A stretch of DNA of 64,000 nucleotides, taken from NCBI RefSeq assembly GCF_050948215.1, contig NC_135150.1, positions 19,881,943 through 19,945,942 of the forward strand. The letters are read 5' to 3'. This stretch comes from Halictus rubicundus (lineage: Eukaryota > Arthropoda > Insecta > Hymenoptera > Halictidae). How positions within the stretch are numbered: position 1 is the first letter of the stretch; each line of letters begins with the position of its first letter. The notes below the pieces were generated by a model. It was given only the letters and a program-made list of their open reading frames with translations, had not been told where the DNA came from and made no database searches. A program made the position numbers and the translations under genes. Below are positions 22,543 through 32,069 of the stretch, piece after piece.

Positions 22543-22548
<6 letters not shown>
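20440..22548. other. 2.1 kb non-coding stretch
   Basis: Mostly GC- and CpG-rich from 20560 to 22500, with a short CT run at 20651-20666. Overlapping open frames at 20858-21446 on both strands are Arg/Ser/Pro-rich and unlike known proteins. TTAACCCTTTGTCC at about 21467 resembles a solitary piggyBac-like end. Confidence 0.4.
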
Positions 22549-22595
<47 letters not shown>

Positions 22596-22600
22596 TCTCT
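22549..22600 (+). repeat. (CT)n microsatellite
   Basis: Pure CT for more than 40 bases with a CCCTCTCTCT tail. The frame through it (22496-22822) reads Ser-Leu repeats and runs into a transposon, so it is not a gene. Confidence 0.9.
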
Positions 22601-22722
22601 GTTGCAGGAGCGAGAAACGATGGGACTGTTTCAAACAATCGACGACCAGGTGCAAGTACCGAGGGCTACGGGACGCTAACGATCAGGGATCGCCGGTATC
22701 GAGCTGCAATTCGGGGTGAGTA

Positions 22723-23028
22723 TACTGAATTCGTGATATATGTCGCCGAGATCTGGATGATAAATGTCATGTGTGTGGAATTATCCCTACTACCGCGGGA
22801 CCTCGACCGCCGAGGAGTGTAACATAATACAAAGAATAGTAGGATCTCGTCGACGGCATTTGCCGCTGTGACTTTGACTAATAAAATATAGGACGAATGT
22901 ATTTACACTCTTCGGCGACCGAGGCCTCGGCGGCGAGCATGGTTGTATTTTTCTACGTTCGGCGCAGATCGACGGCCTGGTGAATAAATGACATTAAGAC
23001 GTTTCTGACATATATCCCGAATTCACTG
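22723..23028 (+). mobile_element. Tigger/pogo-like MITE, long variant
   Basis: The left end is ACTGAATTCGTGATATATGT and the right end GACATATATCCCGAATTCACTG trimmed by two changes. At 306 bp it keeps a middle segment absent from the short copies, including CGGCGACCGAGGCCTCGGCG and TTCTACGTTCGG; the latter is shared with the copy at 44885. It may be nearer to the progenitor's internal sequence, but carries no transposase frame. Confidence 0.65.
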
Positions 23029-23071
23029 AACGCGATGAAAGTCGCAAAGGACGATTTGACAATCCAGTTAA

Positions 23072-23265
23072 CCCCTTGCACTACGATTTAGTTTACGGTT
23101 TCAGTGATTAGAACTTCTTTTTTAATTCGTAATTTTCGAAAAAAAGGAGAAAATTTATGTCTATTGTATGCCTATATCTTCTTCAATAGCTGTACATTAA
23201 CAACGCCAAAATAGAATTTTATTTCGGTTTAATGGAAATTATAACTCGATATTGTAGGCAAGGGG
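23072..23265 (+). mobile_element. piggyBac-like MITE, CCCCTTGCACTA ends, copy 1
   Basis: TTAA flanks both edges (23068-23071 and 23266-23269). The left end is CCCCTTGCACTACG and the right end finishes GTAGGCAAGGGG. The inside shares a GAAATAAAATTTTA-type block, in opposite orientation, with 26298-26541. TTAA plus a CCC start is the signature of piggyBac-type elements. Non-coding. Confidence 0.75.
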
Positions 23266-23523
23266 TTAAAATAAGGCTTGCAACGAGCTGCATATGGTTA
23301 GGCATTGTAAAAATCGCAGATTTTCGCGTCTACTACCCTGTAAATGTGACAAATCTGAAGATTCTTTCGTTGTCGGCATTATATTTTCAATATATGGAAG
23401 ATGATTATTGTTTTCATCACGCTTTCAGCAGATTGCAATTTTTTGTTCAGATTTCTTTCACATATCATTTAGTAAATTAACATTGTTTAACGGATCATAA
23501 CTTTCTGATGTTTCTTTCTATTC

Positions 23524-23600
23524 AGGGTGTAATTAATTGGTAATAATGAGTGGACCAAGATTCAAACTGTGTATACATTCCTTTGCTACACCCTGTATAT
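23524..23600 (+). mobile_element. very short inverted-repeat element
   Basis: CAGGGTGTA on the left and TACACCCTGTATA on the right face each other across about 60 bp. ACAGGGTGT ends are common in arthropod DNA-element MITEs. With one copy and short arms the call is tentative. Confidence 0.4.
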
Positions 23601-24226
23601 TGAAACGAAGGGAAGGAGATGAATATAACAATTCAATTATAGACTGTTTCTATGCATGTCTGATGCGAACTAGCTCACATCCGCTTCTATGTTTCATTGT
23701 TAATGAATGATTAAAATGAACGATCAAGTACCTAAGTAATGAGTTTGAAGTATCGATTAGGAGATCGGTTACGCGTGATAGAATAAAGCGAAGGAACGGG
23801 TCAGACAACGTGAAAATGGGGGTCTGCGGAAAGAAAGTTTTTAAGCGAAATCGCGAACATATAGCTGGCGACCGGCAGAATGGAGTTTTCACAGGCGAGA
23901 TACCGCATGGCCAGTATTACTGCTTTCAATGCGCAAAGAAATATCGTTATAGGCGCGATTTAACGCACCCCCGCGATCCAAACCGTAAGAGGATTACCGG
24001 TGCACAGGGGAAAAAAAAGAGCAACAGCGAGCGGGTTTTAGAGGAGGTCCACGCAATTGTTGGTCGGAGCCGATCTTTTTTCGTTGCTCGCCATTTTGCC
24101 GCAGCCTCTAACGCGCTCCCCTATATCAAGCTTGCGCTTTTACCCGCCGAAGCTGGCTCTGACGGCTTGCTTTGGTTTCCACCATCCCTCAAAAAGAGAG
24201 AGTTGGGTCTAAATACTTCATTAATA
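23601..24226. other. no confident gene; one zinc-finger-like phrase
   Basis: Opposing open frames cover 23650-23892 (minus) and 23810-24232 (plus). The plus frame contains YYCFQCAKKYRYRRDLTH at about 23915-23968, which has the first half of a C2H2 finger but no second His pair. Discussed under findings; not called as a gene. Confidence 0.35.
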
Positions 24227-24400
24227 CAGTGATTTCTCTATATATGTCGCCAAAGCCTCGATGATAAACGTCGCGGAATTATCCCCACTACCGAGGGGTA
24301 TACCCCGCGAGGGGCCCAGAAGCACGAGAGGCCTCGGACATCGAGGAGTATAAACTCCTGGAATAGTATCTCCTGGATGATATATGTCGCTGGCAAGACG
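24227..24400 (+). mobile_element. Tigger/pogo-like MITE, right end missing
   Basis: It starts CAGTGATTTCTCTATATATG after TA and carries the hallmark GGGGTATACCCCGCGAGGGG block and a CTCCTGGAATAGTATCTCCT segment. It stops after CGCTGGCAAGAC without the GACATATATCGAGAATTCACTG-like end. The minus copy at 28793 shares the AATAGTATCTCCT segment and breaks off at nearly the same internal point. Confidence 0.65.
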
Positions 24401-24678
24401 GAATGATGGAGATTATATAATAAATAAAGTTTGTTTTAGATTTCAAAATAATTTATTACTTATGGTTCCCCCTAATATATCACAACTTCACATCGCGTCT
24501 CTCCAATAAACATTTTCGCAAGTTTTCGTTCGCGATCCAGTAAATTGAACTCGTTGTCCCTCGATTCGGGATCGTTTCATCAAGCGCGTGTCCCTTGGAC
24601 TCCTTCGAGAGGACAGAACGAAAGAGAGCGAGAGAGGGGGGGGGAGGGAGAGAGAAGCTAGGAGAGAGTTACGGTCTC

Positions 24679-25332
24679 TCAGCGGAATTCATACCGGAGC
24701 AACGGAACCAGCCCGAGGATAGATTTATCCGCGAGATAATTAGAAATGCCAGGCTGACTGGAATCGCACACAATTGCTGTTACGGATAATCCGACCATCC
24801 GTTGTCGGGCATCCAGAATCCGAGACAAACTCGATACATTACCGAACCCGATGTATACGCAATTGAGCAGGAGACAAGACAAAGCCGGCCGAATATACTC
24901 GAGGGTTGAGCGCCCGAGCGACGAGGACATTAGTTCGAATATCTGCTTCGGTAATAAGTCCCTTCCCGCTTCTTCACTCATTTCTTTCCTGGGAATTTCA
25001 CCACTACTATTATGTAGAACTTGTCGAATTGTTGATGGAATAATTCTGCAGTCAGCCATTCGATACCAGTCACTTTGAGAAATATTCATGCCGACTGTTT
25101 TAATGTTGAGTGAACAATAAGGTAATGCTGAATAAGCATCTTTCATGCGACGCCTTTCTTTTAATTCCAACCGAGATGCTTTCAATATTTTTGCTGTCAC
25201 AAACAATATGTGTTTTAATAAACTCGCAGATTCAATAAAACCAGTCAATTTTTTATTACGTACACTGTCATTTAAAATCATATAGCACAATATTCGTGGA
25301 GTCCACGAGCTTCCTTTAATAAATTGTTTCAA
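24679..25332 (-). CDS. unrecognised open frame, possible exon or gene fragment
   Basis: The frame stays open for 217 codons. It opens a few codons further upstream, to about 25341, after a TAA, and the first codon of the stated span is TTG rather than ATG, so a true start is not visible. In the AT-rich part (about 24945-25341) more than 130 codons pass without a stop and the composition is balanced, with Lys, Leu, Ser, Ile and Glu and few simple runs. Phrases such as QSDWYRMADCRIIPSTIRQV and SALPYCSLNIKTVGMNIS look protein-like. I do not recognise a family, a signal peptide or a membrane segment. The C-terminal third lies in GC-rich DNA resembling the surrounding non-coding sequence, so any real coding segment probably ends near 24940. 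It could be an exon, a decayed retrocopy or a chance frame. Confidence 0.25.
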   Translation of the reverse strand: MKQFIKGSSWTPRILCYMILNDSVRNKKLTGFIESASLLKHILFVTAKILKASRLELKERRRMKDAYSALPYCSLNIKTVGMNISQSDWYRMADCRIIPSTIRQVLHNSSGEIPRKEMSEEAGRDLLPKQIFELMSSSLGRSTLEYIRPALSCLLLNCVYIGFGNVSSLSRILDARQRMVGLSVTAIVCDSSQPGISNYLADKSILGLVPLLRYEFR

Positions 25333-26297
25333 CCAAACATTTTAACGATGAAGATAATGAAACAATTGGTGGTAGCGAACGTGATAAGGAGACAGTGAAA
25401 ATTTTCATGTGCTATCTATTTTCTGCGTGCTTTATACGAGGAGATGATGCTTTATACATTGAAAGCGACGAATAAAATGTTTATTGTTCTCATTAAAATT
25501 TTTGTACGAGCGTATTCGCAAACTTCCGACATTTTCGAACATTGTAGGCGAAAGACGAACAAACAAGGGAATCGAAGTGTGATCAGACCGATTGGTGAAA
25601 CATTGAAAAATTGTCGAGGCCCACTTGAAAAATCGAGTATGGCTAAGGGGTGAAAAATTTCATCACCGGACTGCGAATCTCGATACGAAATAAAAATTGT
25701 CTGGATCGCGAAAACGCGCTCGCGAGCCGATATACCGAATTCGAATTAAATCCAGAGTGTACGGGCCCGACTCGTCGAAACGCGATTGTCCAAGCAATTA
25801 TCGGCCGATTCCCGTGGAAATCAAGTGTATCGAGCGTCGACTCTCATCGGCGAAATAAAATCGTTAAAATTCATTTGCCTGCCGCGCCCAAGTACGTAGC
25901 TCCGGCAATCCGCGCGTTCCGTTCTGAATTCGAACACTTGCTCCGTTCATCGACACAGAGACGAAACTGTATTTACACGATAATTTCCGTTCAACATCAG
26001 ATTCCCGAAACAATTTCCAAAAAACATTCGCACATTTTCAATTCGAAAAAGTACAGACGAAGAAAAGTTCTTAAAAATCCTTTCTACGAACACTTCCTAC
26101 GATAGGAACAAATTCAATTGTAATAAACTACTTAACAATTATCCTGAATTCGGAACACTATCGAAAAGGTTCTGGATCGTTCTAGACACTAATTTTCTAC
26201 AGCATCGACGAATAGTACCTTCTTTTATTCTTCTGCTCACATGAAAAGCATACACGACACGTTGACTGACATTAAAGTAAAGTTCATTTAAAATTAA
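25333..26297. other. non-coding or unrecognised
   Basis: Open frames at 25444-25653 and 25650-26105 (plus) are basic and have no recognisable motif. The first part, 25323-25472, is also open on the plus strand in an acidic phrase (DEDNETIGGSERDKE) that ends at a TAA. I cannot decide whether any of it is exonic. Confidence 0.3.
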
Positions 26298-26541
26298 CCC
26301 CTTGCCCTAGAATATTGTGTCAGACTCGTGATGAAGATTTTGAACAGAGTCTAATAAATATGTATGTTATTAATTTCCTTTAAACCGAAATAAAATTTTA
26401 TTTTGTTATAGTTGATATATATATCCTTTGTAGAAAACATAGGCATACAATAAATATAAACTATCTTTTTTTTCTATGAAATTCTGAACGATGAAGAACT
26501 TCTAAAGATTATAATCACAATATAAATACTAGTGCAAGGGG
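26298..26541 (+). mobile_element. piggyBac-like MITE, CCCCTTGCACTA ends, copy 2
   Basis: TTAA lies on both edges (26294-26297 and 26542-26545). The left end is CCCCTTGCCCTAGAATATTG and the right end ACTAGTGCAAGGGG. The interior reads partly as the reverse of copy 1 (AAACCGAAATAAAATTTTAT and GAACTTCTAAAGATTATAAT blocks), consistent with opposite orientation. Non-coding. Confidence 0.75.
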
Positions 26542-26587
26542 TTAAATATCTCAGAAAAAATTGAAGACAGGACCTCGCAGCTGTATA

Positions 26588-26746
26588 CAGTGATTTCTCT
26601 ATATATGTCCCCAAGGCCTGGATGATAAACGTCGCGAACTTATCCCCACTATCGCGGTGTATACATAACACGGCTCGGGAATGTCTCCTGGACGATATAC
26701 GACGCTGACCAGACCCGTGTTGTTGACATATATCGAGAATTCGCTG
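26588..26746 (+). mobile_element. Tigger/pogo-like MITE
   Basis: Begins CAGTGATTTCTCTATATATG after TA and ends CGAGAATTCGCTG before TA. The central GGGGTATACCCC block is reduced to GCGGTGTATAC. It keeps a CTCCTGGACGATATACGACG segment and a CCGTGTTGTTGACATATATC right arm. It lies 46 bp from a piggyBac-like element. Confidence 0.75.
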
Positions 26747-27081
26747 TATCCTGAAATCATATTCTACATTAAACCTGTAGACCATGATTCTTGGTGAAAC
26801 CGCTGCACAAAATTTGCATTCCAAATTCGACGCCTTTCGCATGCAACAACCTAATAAATTCGAAATAATTAAGGGTAGTAAATGGACAGGGTTTTGCTCA
26901 AGACTTTCAAGATAGAAAGAGGTCGGAAACCGTCTCGACGCACAGCTGGAAGTTCGGAGGATGCGAGAACGCGTCCCTTTCGTCGACGGCGACGTCGGGG
27001 CGCATCCGTCGCATCCAATCTGCAGTCCCCGTCCCCGACGGCTCCGTCATTAGGCAAAATCTACGTCTATGTTTTATTTAT

Positions 27082-27131
<50 letters not shown>

Positions 27132-27524
27132 TCGCATCGCCCAAGCCAGCCACGCCTTCATATCGCCTCTCTCGTGGATGGATGCCCGCCGTTTGCTTTG
27201 ACTTATCTCTATTTGGCGACTAGATTACGTCTGATTAACTAAGCTCCCCTGATTACGCGCGTTCGACGTATTGCCCGTTCTACCGGCCCCTTGATTGTAA
27301 CATCTGCATATCTCGCGCGAAGACTCGCAACAGTTTGCTCTCGCAATCAAAAGTTCGTCACCTAGCGCCTCTCTAACGCGATTAAAGTTTCACCTGGACG
27401 TTTTCACGCGCCAACACCTGCCGACTATCAAAGAACGCAGTGGTAACCACTGTTTTCCGCGTTTTCACTCTTTTGATGGATTACCACTTTTTGGGGGAGG
27501 GGATTATATTTAAATTGTCAGGTA
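26747..27524. other. non-coding with CT/GC microsatellite
   Basis: AT-rich to 26880, then CpG-rich. The opposing frames near 26869-27223 cross the microsatellite at 27086 and are rejected. No other repeat recognised. Confidence 0.4.
27086..27131 (+). repeat. (CT)n followed by (GC)n microsatellite
   Basis: A pure CT tract passes directly into CGCGCGCGCG, a compound repeat. The GC part can adopt Z-DNA in principle. Confidence 0.9.
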
Positions 27525-27718
27525 CAGTGAATTCGCGATATACGTCGTCGAGATCTGGATGATAAATGTCGCGGAATTATCCCCACTATCGCGGGATATA
27601 CCCCGTGAGGGACCTCGGCCGCAGAGGAGGGTAAACATAACACGGTTCGGGTATGTCTCCTGGACGATACACGACGCTGACAAGAACCGCGTTGTTGACA
27701 TATATCGAGGATTCACTG
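27525..27718 (+). mobile_element. Tigger/pogo-like MITE, well preserved
   Basis: Left end CAGTGAATTCGCGATATACG, right end ATCGAGGATTCACTG, TA on both sides. Inside are GATGATAAATGTCGCGGAAT, the GGGATATACCCCGTGAGGGA block, a GGCCGCAGAGGAGGGTAAAC block and CTCCTGGACGATACACGACG. The ends are the CAGTGAATTC type on both sides, unlike most copies, which have CAGTGATTTC on the left. 194 bp, non-coding. Confidence 0.8.
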
Positions 27719-28792
27719 TATTTCGGAGAGGCAAATTTCAATGACGACAATTTAACAGATTGACAAGGCACTCTTGTGATCCTTTACGGATGGGAATTAT
27801 TTAAAAAAAGAATAGTGTACTTTTAGGCAGATCAAGTGTGTCCATCTTGGCAAAGATTCTTATCGCTCTTATGAGACCTTTGACTTCACGAAACTCGGAA
27901 CAGAAAAATATTTATTTTCACGAGACTTACATGTTGTCCTAAGTATGATACAACATCTTTCATCTTGCTATTTTTTGGTGCCACTCCCAAGCTTGGAAAT
28001 ATCAACTTGGCGTTTCAAGAAGAAACTAATTTATGAGTCAGGTTCGGCGTCTCTATAGCCGCGACTTCCAGACAAGAACTCGGGGTCTCACCCCTTGCAA
28101 AAGGTTGCAGACACCAAAGAAAGATGCTCTGCAGCTTATCTCCCATTCTACCTCGCTTTCCGCGCTGATGTTTACGAGATATCTGGCAGACGAGATCGAT
28201 CGGGTCCGGCGCCGGGAAGACGCGACAAGAGTCAAACGAACCGTACGAAGGTCGCGGACGCGTTTTAACCCCTCCAACCCTTGTTTTCCCTACGACCGCA
28301 CACACTCTCTCACCCCTATTTCAGACCTTTGTCCCCTCCAGTTGGGGGAGACTGTTACTAGCACTTCCTACCACCCCCATCAGGCAAGAGTCGCGTCGTT
28401 AATTAGTATTCCCAAAGAACGTGTGTCGTAATTAAACCTTTGATCTCGGAGAAACGAAGACGATTACGGTGGGCGACCCGCACCCACGGGATCCTTCGCC
28501 TAATAGGGGAAGATCTCCTTTGCCTTAGAATCGTTTAATTTCCCCGCTGTTTCGACCATGCTTTCTATTCTACTGAAAGATGTTGAACACAAGACAGCCT
28601 CATTTGCCATTCCATGAATAATTGATCGTGGTCCATCGATCGCACGTATTCGCAAATAAGTCGATGTTCGGGTCAATTTTATCCCAAAAGTAGAACATTA
28701 CTTTTAATTTCAATTTTTCGTGTAGAAATGTATAAATTAATTTAACTTGCTCCGGTCTCCATTCTTCTGTCCACTGTGGTCCAATTCAAAGG
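27719..28792. other. non-coding stretch
   Basis: AT-rich around 27780-28010 and 28530-28790, GC-rich between. Frames at 28015-28431 overlap on both strands and show no domain. The phrase ACCACCCCCATCAGGCAA near 28371 faintly echoes the CCTCCCCTCATCAGGCAA phrase at 4191, perhaps a remnant of a shared repeat. Confidence 0.4.
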
Positions 28793-28974
28793 AATTGCCA
28801 ACGACATATATCGTCCAGGAGATACTATTCCAGGAGTTTACACTTCTCGGCGTCCGAGGCCTCTCGAGCTCCCCTGACGGGTACCCCTCGGTATAAATTA
28901 TACCCCTCGGTAGTGGGGATAATTCCGCGACATTTATCATCCAGACCTCGGCGACATATATAGAGACAACACTG
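28793..28974 (-). mobile_element. Tigger/pogo-like MITE, one end missing
   Basis: On the minus strand it begins CAGTGTTGTCTCTATATATG, with the TA following at 28975-28976 on the plus strand, and carries the hallmark CGGAATTATCCCCACTACCG block. It contains a duplicated TACCCCTCGGTATAAATTAT stretch where other copies have one palindrome. It stops after GATATATGTCGTTGGCAA, lacking the other TIR. Confidence 0.65.
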
Positions 28975-29067
28975 TACCAATTCCCTGAACAGTGCACGTG
29001 GTTAAAGTGTGACAAATAATGTAATAAATAAAGGGACCATGTTCAAGGTCAAATTAACCTCTGTACA

Positions 29068-29229
29068 TACAGTGTGCCCCACGAACTCTGTCCACTGGAT
29101 GGATATCAAGAATATAATTTATACCGTATTATGCAGTTTCTTAAACCCTACGACTTGGTACGTAACATTTTCTCGTATTGTTTGAAATAACCAAGATATT
29201 CAAGTGGACAGAGTTTCATTTTCCCCACT
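29068..29229 (+). mobile_element. MITE with ACAGTGTGCCCCACGAACTC end
   Basis: The left arm CCCCACGAACTCTGTCCACT is matched by AGTGGACAGAGTTTCATTTT plus CCCCAC on the right in inverse orientation, and an inner pair (GATATCAAG against CCAAGATATTC) extends the stem. It is about 162 bp and AT-rich inside. One copy only, so the superfamily is open; the ACAGTGTGCCCCAC start resembles Tc1/mariner-group MITE ends. Confidence 0.55.
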
Positions 29230-29617
29230 TGTTTCATTCAGGATTAACCGAATTACTTTACTCTGAAATAATTGCCGATGCTCTGAGAAATACGATCTAA
29301 TTCTATCTTCAGCTTGGCAGAGAGGATTCATCCTCTCATTACCACATTAATAGTTTGCGAACGTGTATGATCCCAGGTGAGTATTTATTAAAGAATTATT
29401 CAACAGCCTACTCTTCGACCCGCATACTTCCGGCTCGATTTTTCCAGTATGTTTGTTCTTGGTTGGTTGTAACAGTTCCGAGCATGATCTCGGGCGGAAG
29501 TTACGAGCGGGCGTCGCGTATTAATTCGTCGTTGTTTCTGGCAAGGCGGAGCCTCGATAGATTAGGAACGGCGAGGGGGTTGGTTCGATCGCGATACGAC
29601 GCGGTGTGGCGTGAGAC

Positions 29618-29620
<3 letters not shown>
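29230..29620. other. non-coding stretch
   Basis: No repeat or gene recognised. The frame at 29355-29759 continues into the GA and G tracts and is not credible. Confidence 0.4.
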
Positions 29621-29663
<43 letters not shown>

Positions 29664-29707
29664 TGCGAGAGAGTCGGAGAGGTGGGGGGGGGGGGGGGGG
29701 GGGGGGG
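29621..29707 (+). repeat. (GA)n tract followed by a 24-base G run
   Basis: About 40 bases of GA, a short GAGAGAGTCGGAGAGG linker, then an unbroken run of 24 G residues at 29684-29707. G runs of this length form G-quadruplexes readily and are prone to slippage, so the exact count may be assembly-dependent. Confidence 0.9.
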
Positions 29708-30469
29708 ATCTAGAGGGTACTGCGACGACCCGAACGGATGGATCGGCGGAAACACGTGACGTCGACCCAGTTACAATTCCCTCCATGCAGGTAATCCCGA
29801 GGATCCCGCGAGGAGACAAACGCGGGGTTGGAAAAGGGGTGGCAAGAGGGTTGAAAGGGGGTGGTGAAGGGGGGTGGCCGAGCCCTTTCCGGACGTCGGG
29901 GGTGTTCCGTGGGACCGCCCACGACAAGGCGCGTTATCGAGCACCACGGCAGAGCCGTTTCGCATCGTGAAACGGCGAGCGCACGTCGGGGCTAACAAGC
30001 TCCTCCATTAACGGTACGTTAGACGTGACACGTTACGCGAATTTCGAAACACCGATCCGGAACTGTTACCGCCGCTACGTTTGCGCTACGTCTTACCGAA
30101 CCACCCCCTACCCGTTCGATCCTCCCTGTACCCTACCGGGGCTGTTAACCCTTTGAACGTCCTCGTTGATGGACGCGACCATGTACACCCTTAGTTGCGC
30201 GCCCACCGAGCAGATTTGCCCTTTGTGCGATACGTCTACAGCTCTTGGCCGAACGTCGCAAATATATTCCAAAGAAACCCTACGACTTGCACGCGAACCC
30301 CATCCGCGGCTGGTTCCGTTCGACAAATAGATGACACGCGAATTTGAACGGAGTCCCTTGTGTGCTGCGATTCTTGTGGGAATTCTGAGGCGTTATTCGC
30401 TCAGACGTTGAAAGAACTAGACGTAATTTAAGATAGCAGAGGGATTAAGAGACTTTAAGATTGTCAATG
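29708..30469. other. non-coding stretch
   Basis: GC-rich with G-rich phrases at 29830-29880. Several overlapping Arg/Pro/Gly-rich frames are artefacts of composition. TTAACCCTTTGAACG near 30148 resembles a solitary piggyBac-like end. Confidence 0.4.
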
Positions 30470-30670
30470 GAGTGTTCACACTATATATGTCCCAAATGTC
30501 TAGCTGATAAAAGTCACAGAACTATCCCCACTGCCGCGGGGTTTACCCCGTGTGGAGAGAGAGACCTCGGCCGCCGGGGAGTATAAAGTCGCGTGGATGA
30601 AAGAATCGTATCTCCTGTCCGATATATGTCCGTGGCTAGACCCGTGTTTTGTACATAAATCGAGTAACCC
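30470..30670 (+). mobile_element. Tigger/pogo-like MITE, strongly diverged
   Basis: It retains CTATATATGTCCCAAATGTC, CTATCCCCACTGCCGCGGGG, the GGTTTACCCCGTG block, GGCCGCCGGGGAGTATAAAG and CCGATATATGTCCGTGGC in the family order. Both TIRs are worn beyond the CAGTG consensus and no TA duplication can be assigned, so this is one of the oldest copies. Confidence 0.6.
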
Positions 30671-31858
30671 TAACCACGGTATATCTTCTTCAGTCCATTA
30701 AAATGATTAAAGAAGGGACTTTCTGTTTGGTTGGTCTACTTGGTCTCGCAATTGATGCAAGCTTGTTCAACCCTTGTTTCACCCTTACATAGCGGGCACT
30801 GATATAGATAATGAATGTGCATAATGAAAGCAGATTCTATGCACCTATTTCAGACCTCTGAACCGAGACTTGAATCCTCTCAGTTGAACAGTCGGACAGT
30901 TTTCCAAATTTTCTCGACGTCGCATAAATTATCCGAGACGAGGCGGAATCGGGTTACTTTTTTCTGCAAGGGACAACAAATTCAGCGAACGCATCCTAAA
31001 CGAGATTGCATCGATCGAGGGGACCTTGCCGAAACGATACTGGGAAGCGCGGCGGCTATCCCAGGGGCTACTCTACTCGAAATGCCGTGGAGTTAAAGGG
31101 CCGTTCAAGTGGAATGATTCCTAAGCGAACGAGTACTCAACTTTGACGGTTGCCGGACTCGAGGGGCAATTCGCGTTCGAAGCGGTTCCCCCGAATCAAG
31201 GGTTGTTGTTACTCAACTTGCAGCCGTGTACTATGCCAGGCCGTGTGACCAGCTACAGCCATTCTGATAGAAGACTTTCCTCGGAGTCAAGAACAGGAAC
31301 AACTTCGGGAATTGCCGCTTTGGATGCGACGCGTTTGCAAAGCTGCTGCAGCAACACCTACTGCACTCCGGTGTAAACGACCTGTCCCGAACGATGCAAC
31401 TCTTTGATGGATACCTTCATAGCCCTTCTAGTTGAAACCATTTTTGTCTGTTAACGTTAAACAAGGAGAGCAATGTTTCTATTTTCATTTTTGTTGGAGG
31501 GAATTTTCTGATTGACGAAAGAAAGTCTCTTGTTTTAGTATGTTCTGGTAAAAGTGAGTTAGTGATTCTATTTTTATTTTTACTTTGGGGGGGGGGGGGG
31601 GATTTCTGGTAGATAAAGCAAAGCCTGTTGGAATCATTGATACGATACAGTTACAATGGTACGAACAATTTCTCCGAGTAAGGAGAATAATATTTTTATA
31701 TTAGTTTTACTTGAATGAATTTTCTGGTTGACCTTATTTCGATTTTATAAGAACTGTTCATTACGAGACTGTGGAATATTTTATAGCTTCATATAAAACA
31801 ACTAAAAGGATTGGAATGAAAGTATTCCTTGGAGCATGCTGGGACCCCTGACAGACTG
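30671..31858. other. non-coding; poly-G run and MITE fragment
   Basis: A 15-base G run lies at 31587-31601. GAGACTGTGGAATATTTTAT at 31765 is the left part of a TAGACTGCGGA-family MITE with no right end found before the Tigger-like element at 31859. The frame at 31143-31376 has no known features. Confidence 0.4.
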
Positions 31859-32069
31859 CAGTGATTTCTCTATATATGTCGCCAAGACCTGGACGATAAA
31901 CGTCGCGGAATTAGCCCCACTCCCGCATGGTATATCCCGTGAGGGGCCCCGAGGCTCGAGAGGCCTCGGACGACGAGGAGTGCAAACAAAACACGGCTCG
32001 GTTATGTCTCCTGGACGATACATCACGCCGGCAAGACCCGCGTTGTTGACACATATCGAGAATTCGCTG
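31859..32069 (+). mobile_element. Tigger/pogo-like MITE, near full form
   Basis: Left end CAGTGATTTCTCTATATATG, right end ATATCGAGAATTCGCTG. It keeps all family blocks: GATAAACGTCGCGGAATTA, GGTATATCCCGTGAGGGGCC, GGCTCGAGAGGCCTCGGACG, GGAGTGCAAACAAAACACGG, CTCCTGGACGATACATCACG and CCCGCGTTGTTGACACATAT. TA follows on the right; the left flank is TG. At 211 bp it is a good reference for the family's middle. Confidence 0.8.

Noticed and set aside
29501..29970. Frames with long Arg-Glu, Ser-Leu, Gly or Pro runs
   Set aside because: They are translations of the GA and G tracts, as are similar frames at 9333-10248, 22206-22822, 37056-37517, 38688-39102, 40666-41130 and 50981-51421.
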